A stretch of DNA of 64,000 nt. It comes from an uncultured Ruminococcus sp. (GTDB taxonomy: Bacteria > Bacillota > Clostridia > Oscillospirales > Ruminococcaceae). The stretch spans positions 1-64,000 of the forward strand of contig UPZA01000010.1 in the NCBI GenBank assembly GCA_900538575.1, read 5' to 3'. A program made the translations under genes and the position numbers. Below, piece by piece: positions 62,036 through 64,000 of the stretch. The first letter of the stretch is position 1, and each line of letters begins with the position of its first letter. The notes below the pieces were generated by a model. The model did not search any database and had not been told where the DNA came from. It saw nothing but the letters and a program-made list of their open reading frames with translations.

Positions 62036-62104
62036 TATAATATTAATATTTTTTACGCTGATTGCCGCTTGACTGTTTTTATAAAGTACGATATAATATT
62101 AATA
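62036..62104. promoter_or_regulatory. direct repeats in the pdxS-pdxR intergenic region (candidate PdxR operator)
   Basis: TATAATATTAATA occurs at 62036-62048 and again at 62092-62104, 56 bp apart. The pdxS -10 (TATACT on the minus strand, near 62035-62040) has no good -35, which fits a promoter that needs an activator. Confidence 0.5.
62069..62097 (+). promoter_or_regulatory. promoter of pdxR
   Basis: TTGACT, a 17-base spacer and TATAAT; the -10 lies within the second direct repeat, so autorepression is possible. Confidence 0.75.
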
Positions 62105-62161
62105 CTGAATTGACATTATTTCAATAACCAATTTTAATATTTTTTATAAGGTCGATTTTAT

Positions 62162-63559
62162 ATGCTAACTTTTAATTTAGATCCTCAATCTCATATTCCG
62201 TTATACAGTCAGCTTTACAGCGCTGTCAGAAGCTCTATAGAAAAAGGTGAAATAGCCGCAGGAGAGCGGCTGCCGTCGAAAAGAGAGCTTGCCTCGCATC
62301 TGAAAATAAGCGTTGTTACAGTTGAAAGCGCTTATTCTCAGCTTTGCGCGGAGGGCTATATTCATTCGAAGCCGGGCAGCGGTTTTTATGCTGAAAAAAT
62401 ACAATCAAGGCTTGCTTCTGAAAATATGGATATTCCGCATATAGACAAGGAGCCGCCGGAAGACAATTATAAATATGATTTTGGTACTAACCGCGCTGAC
62501 ACGGCCTTCTTTCCGTTTTCATCATGGGCAAAGCTTTCAAGGGAGGTGCTGAACAGTCAAAGCGAAGATCTGCTTAATTCCTGCGGTCCTTATGGTACGG
62601 CGGAGCTGAGAGTGCAGATAGCGGCATATCTTAAAAGCTTCCGCGGTATGAATGTAAACCCAAAACAAATCGTTGTGGGAGCGGGCTCAGAATATCTTAC
62701 GGGACTTATTATACAGTTATTGGGGAGGGAACGTTCCTATGGAATAGAAAATCCCGGATATGGGAAAATATATCGAATATTCAAGCAAAACTGCATGAAA
62801 ACTGTGCCGATAGCTATGGACGGTTACGGCGCGGATATAAGAAATGTATTTGATAATACTGATATTTTTCATATTACGCCCTCCCATCACTTTCCACTCG
62901 GAACAATAATGCCCGTCAGCCGCCGTCAGGAAATTTTAGGCATGGTTTATTCTGAAAACGGAAAATATATAATTGAGGACGATTACGACAGTGAATTCAG
63001 ATTTTCCGGTAAACCGATACCGACTCTTCAAAGCATGGATACCGGCGAACGCGTTATATATATTAATACTTTCACAAAGACGCTTGCTCCGTCAATGAGA
63101 ATAAGCTATATGGTTCTTCCGCCTCATCTTGTAACGGCCTACCGTAAAAGGCTTGGATTTTACGCCTGCACTGTTCCGGTTTTCGAGCAAATTACTTTAT
63201 CGGAATTTTTAAAGCAGGGTTTCTTTGAGAGGCATATCAGCCGCATGAGAAAGCTTTACAGAAAGAAGCGGGACATTTTTCTGACAGCGGCGGAGGAATG
63301 GAAAAGAAAAGGGACGGTTATTATAAGCGGTGAGGATTCGGGACTTCATTTTCTTATGCGCGTCAGAAATTCAATGACTGAAAGCGGGCTTTTGGAGTCG
63401 GCGGCGGCACACGGAATAGGAATTCACGGATTGTCCGAATATTACTGGACGGATAAAGAGTCGGCGCCTGAAAGCCGAATCGTCATAGGCTATTCGGGAA
63501 TGGACGGCGAAGCGATAAGAGAAGCGGCCTCACTGCTTGGAGAAATATGGAGACTTTAA
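62162..63559 (+). CDS. pdxR: MocR/PdxR-family regulator (GntR HTH fused to aminotransferase-like domain)
   Basis: The 465-aa protein has an N-terminal GntR-type winged helix (about 1-75: PLYSQLYSAVRSSIEKG, LPSKRELASHL) and a type I aminotransferase-like domain (about 100-465). The PLP lysine is in TFTKTLAPSMR (about 303) with EDDYDSEF upstream. PdxR proteins sense PLP and activate pdxST when PLP is short. The divergent placement next to pdxST supports this. AAGGTC lies before the ATG. Confidence 0.93.
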   Translation: MLTFNLDPQSHIPLYSQLYSAVRSSIEKGEIAAGERLPSKRELASHLKISVVTVESAYSQLCAEGYIHSKPGSGFYAEKIQSRLASENMDIPHIDKEPPEDNYKYDFGTNRADTAFFPFSSWAKLSREVLNSQSEDLLNSCGPYGTAELRVQIAAYLKSFRGMNVNPKQIVVGAGSEYLTGLIIQLLGRERSYGIENPGYGKIYRIFKQNCMKTVPIAMDGYGADIRNVFDNTDIFHITPSHHFPLGTIMPVSRRQEILGMVYSENGKYIIEDDYDSEFRFSGKPIPTLQSMDTGERVIYINTFTKTLAPSMRISYMVLPPHLVTAYRKRLGFYACTVPVFEQITLSEFLKQGFFERHISRMRKLYRKKRDIFLTAAEEWKRKGTVIISGEDSGLHFLMRVRNSMTESGLLESAAAHGIGIHGLSEYYWTDKESAPESRIVIGYSGMDGEAIREAASLLGEIWRL

Positions 63560-63567
63560 AATAATAA

Positions 63568-63597
63568 AAAAGTACCGGATATTATTCCGGTACTTTT
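63568..63597. terminator. bidirectional terminator between pdxR and the GH94 gene
   Basis: A perfect 12-bp stem AAAAGTACCGGA/TCCGGTACTTTT with a TATTAT loop. Confidence 0.9.
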
Positions 63598-63610
63598 CAT
63601 ATATAATATA

Positions 63611-64000
63611 TTAACCCATTATAACTGTGATTTTGTTTTCTGTCGCGAGCTTATCAGCCGGAATGTAATTACCCTCCAGTTTTTCTCCGTTGAGTACGAT
63701 TTCCCTTACTCCGCTCTGAACATGCTCCGCATTCTGAACTTCAATAGAAAGCTGTTTTCCTCTGAATGATTTCTCGATTCTGAAACCGTCCCATTCAGAT
63801 GGAATTGCAGGAGAAACAGTCAGTCCGTCGGCGTCGGGACGCATTCCGCAGATACCCTCCACACAGCCAACCATAACAGTTGAGGCTGTTCCGGTAAGCC
63901 AATGAACATGAGAGCGTCCCTCATAAGGAGAAGCCTTGCTTTCAGTGAACTGTCCGTGAGCATAAGGCTCGATAACTCTTATTTCCGCCTTGTCGTTCAT
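63611..64000 (-). CDS. GH94 disaccharide phosphorylase, C-terminal part (truncated by window edge)
   Basis: The last 129 residues of a cellobiose/chitobiose phosphorylase-like enzyme are present; the rest lies beyond the window, and the first Met seen here is internal. Family features: EPYAHGQFTE, SHVHWLTGTAST, and the C-terminal beta-sandwich with GMRPDADGLTVSPAIP. GH94 enzymes phosphorolyse cellobiose, cellodextrins or chitobiose inside the cell, which fits a cellulosome-like polysaccharide degrader. Which substrate applies cannot be told from this end. Confidence 0.93.
   Translation of the reverse strand: MNDKAEIRVIEPYAHGQFTESKASPYEGRSHVHWLTGTASTVMVGCVEGICGMRPDADGLTVSPAIPSEWDGFRIEKSFRGKQLSIEVQNAEHVQSGVREIVLNGEKLEGNYIPADKLATENKITVIMG

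Overview
The window looks like a chromosomal segment of an anaerobic, spore-forming gut Firmicute of the Ruminococcaceae/Oscillospirales type, most like Ruminococcus. The basis is dockerin and cohesin modules, a rubredoxin-first rubrerythrin, pyruvate phosphate dikinase, single-chain glycyl-tRNA synthetase, spoVS and gpr, strong Shine-Dalgarno sites and many TTGaca-17-TATAAT promoters. The species call is inference. No phage, IS element or CRISPR array was seen.

Layout: 1-4.9 kb carries two tRNAs, typA and glgP. 4.9-12.1 kb has an intracellular GH13 enzyme, then cohesin/dockerin genes: a cohesin-dockerin adaptor, a dockerin-bearing lysozyme, a YkgJ-like protein, a second cohesin-dockerin gene behind a c-di-GMP-I riboswitch, and rubrerythrin. 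12.4-21 kb holds ppdK (minus) and glmU-pth-mfd. 21-24 kb is a three-gene cluster of secreted paralogs sharing an unrecognised module; one ends in a dockerin and two in a membrane anchor. 24-33 kb has envelope genes: a polytopic protein, a flippase, glmS and two BspA-like LRR proteins. 33-43 kb is mostly housekeeping and sporulation (nrdR, fumarase alpha, ymdB, spoVS, glyQS, rpsT, gpr), interrupted by a hairpin-rich repeat and a small duplicated XRE-regulator locus.

43-55 kb is a branched-chain amino acid block on the minus strand: ilvB-ilvN-ilvC-ilvD-leuC-leuD-leuB, a DUF815 ATPase, then a T-box leader, ilvA and ridA. ilvB is preceded by a leader peptide and an attenuator-type terminator. A 45-residue lipoprotein and a small membrane protein sit between the biosynthetic genes. 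55-60 kb is a teichoic-acid-like export operon (GT2, two CDP-glycerol transferase-like proteins, ABC permease and ATPase). 60-62 kb holds a truncated GNAT gene and pdxS-pdxT, divergent from a MocR/PdxR regulator. The window ends inside a GH94 phosphorylase gene.

The most unusual material is the surface-assembly part (7-11 kb and 21-24 kb): two cohesin-dockerin proteins, one apparently controlled by c-di-GMP, a scaffold-attachable lysozyme, and a paralogous module made in both scaffold-attached and cell-anchored forms. Several natural starts were moved downstream because the longer frame runs over a promoter, terminator or ribosome binding site.
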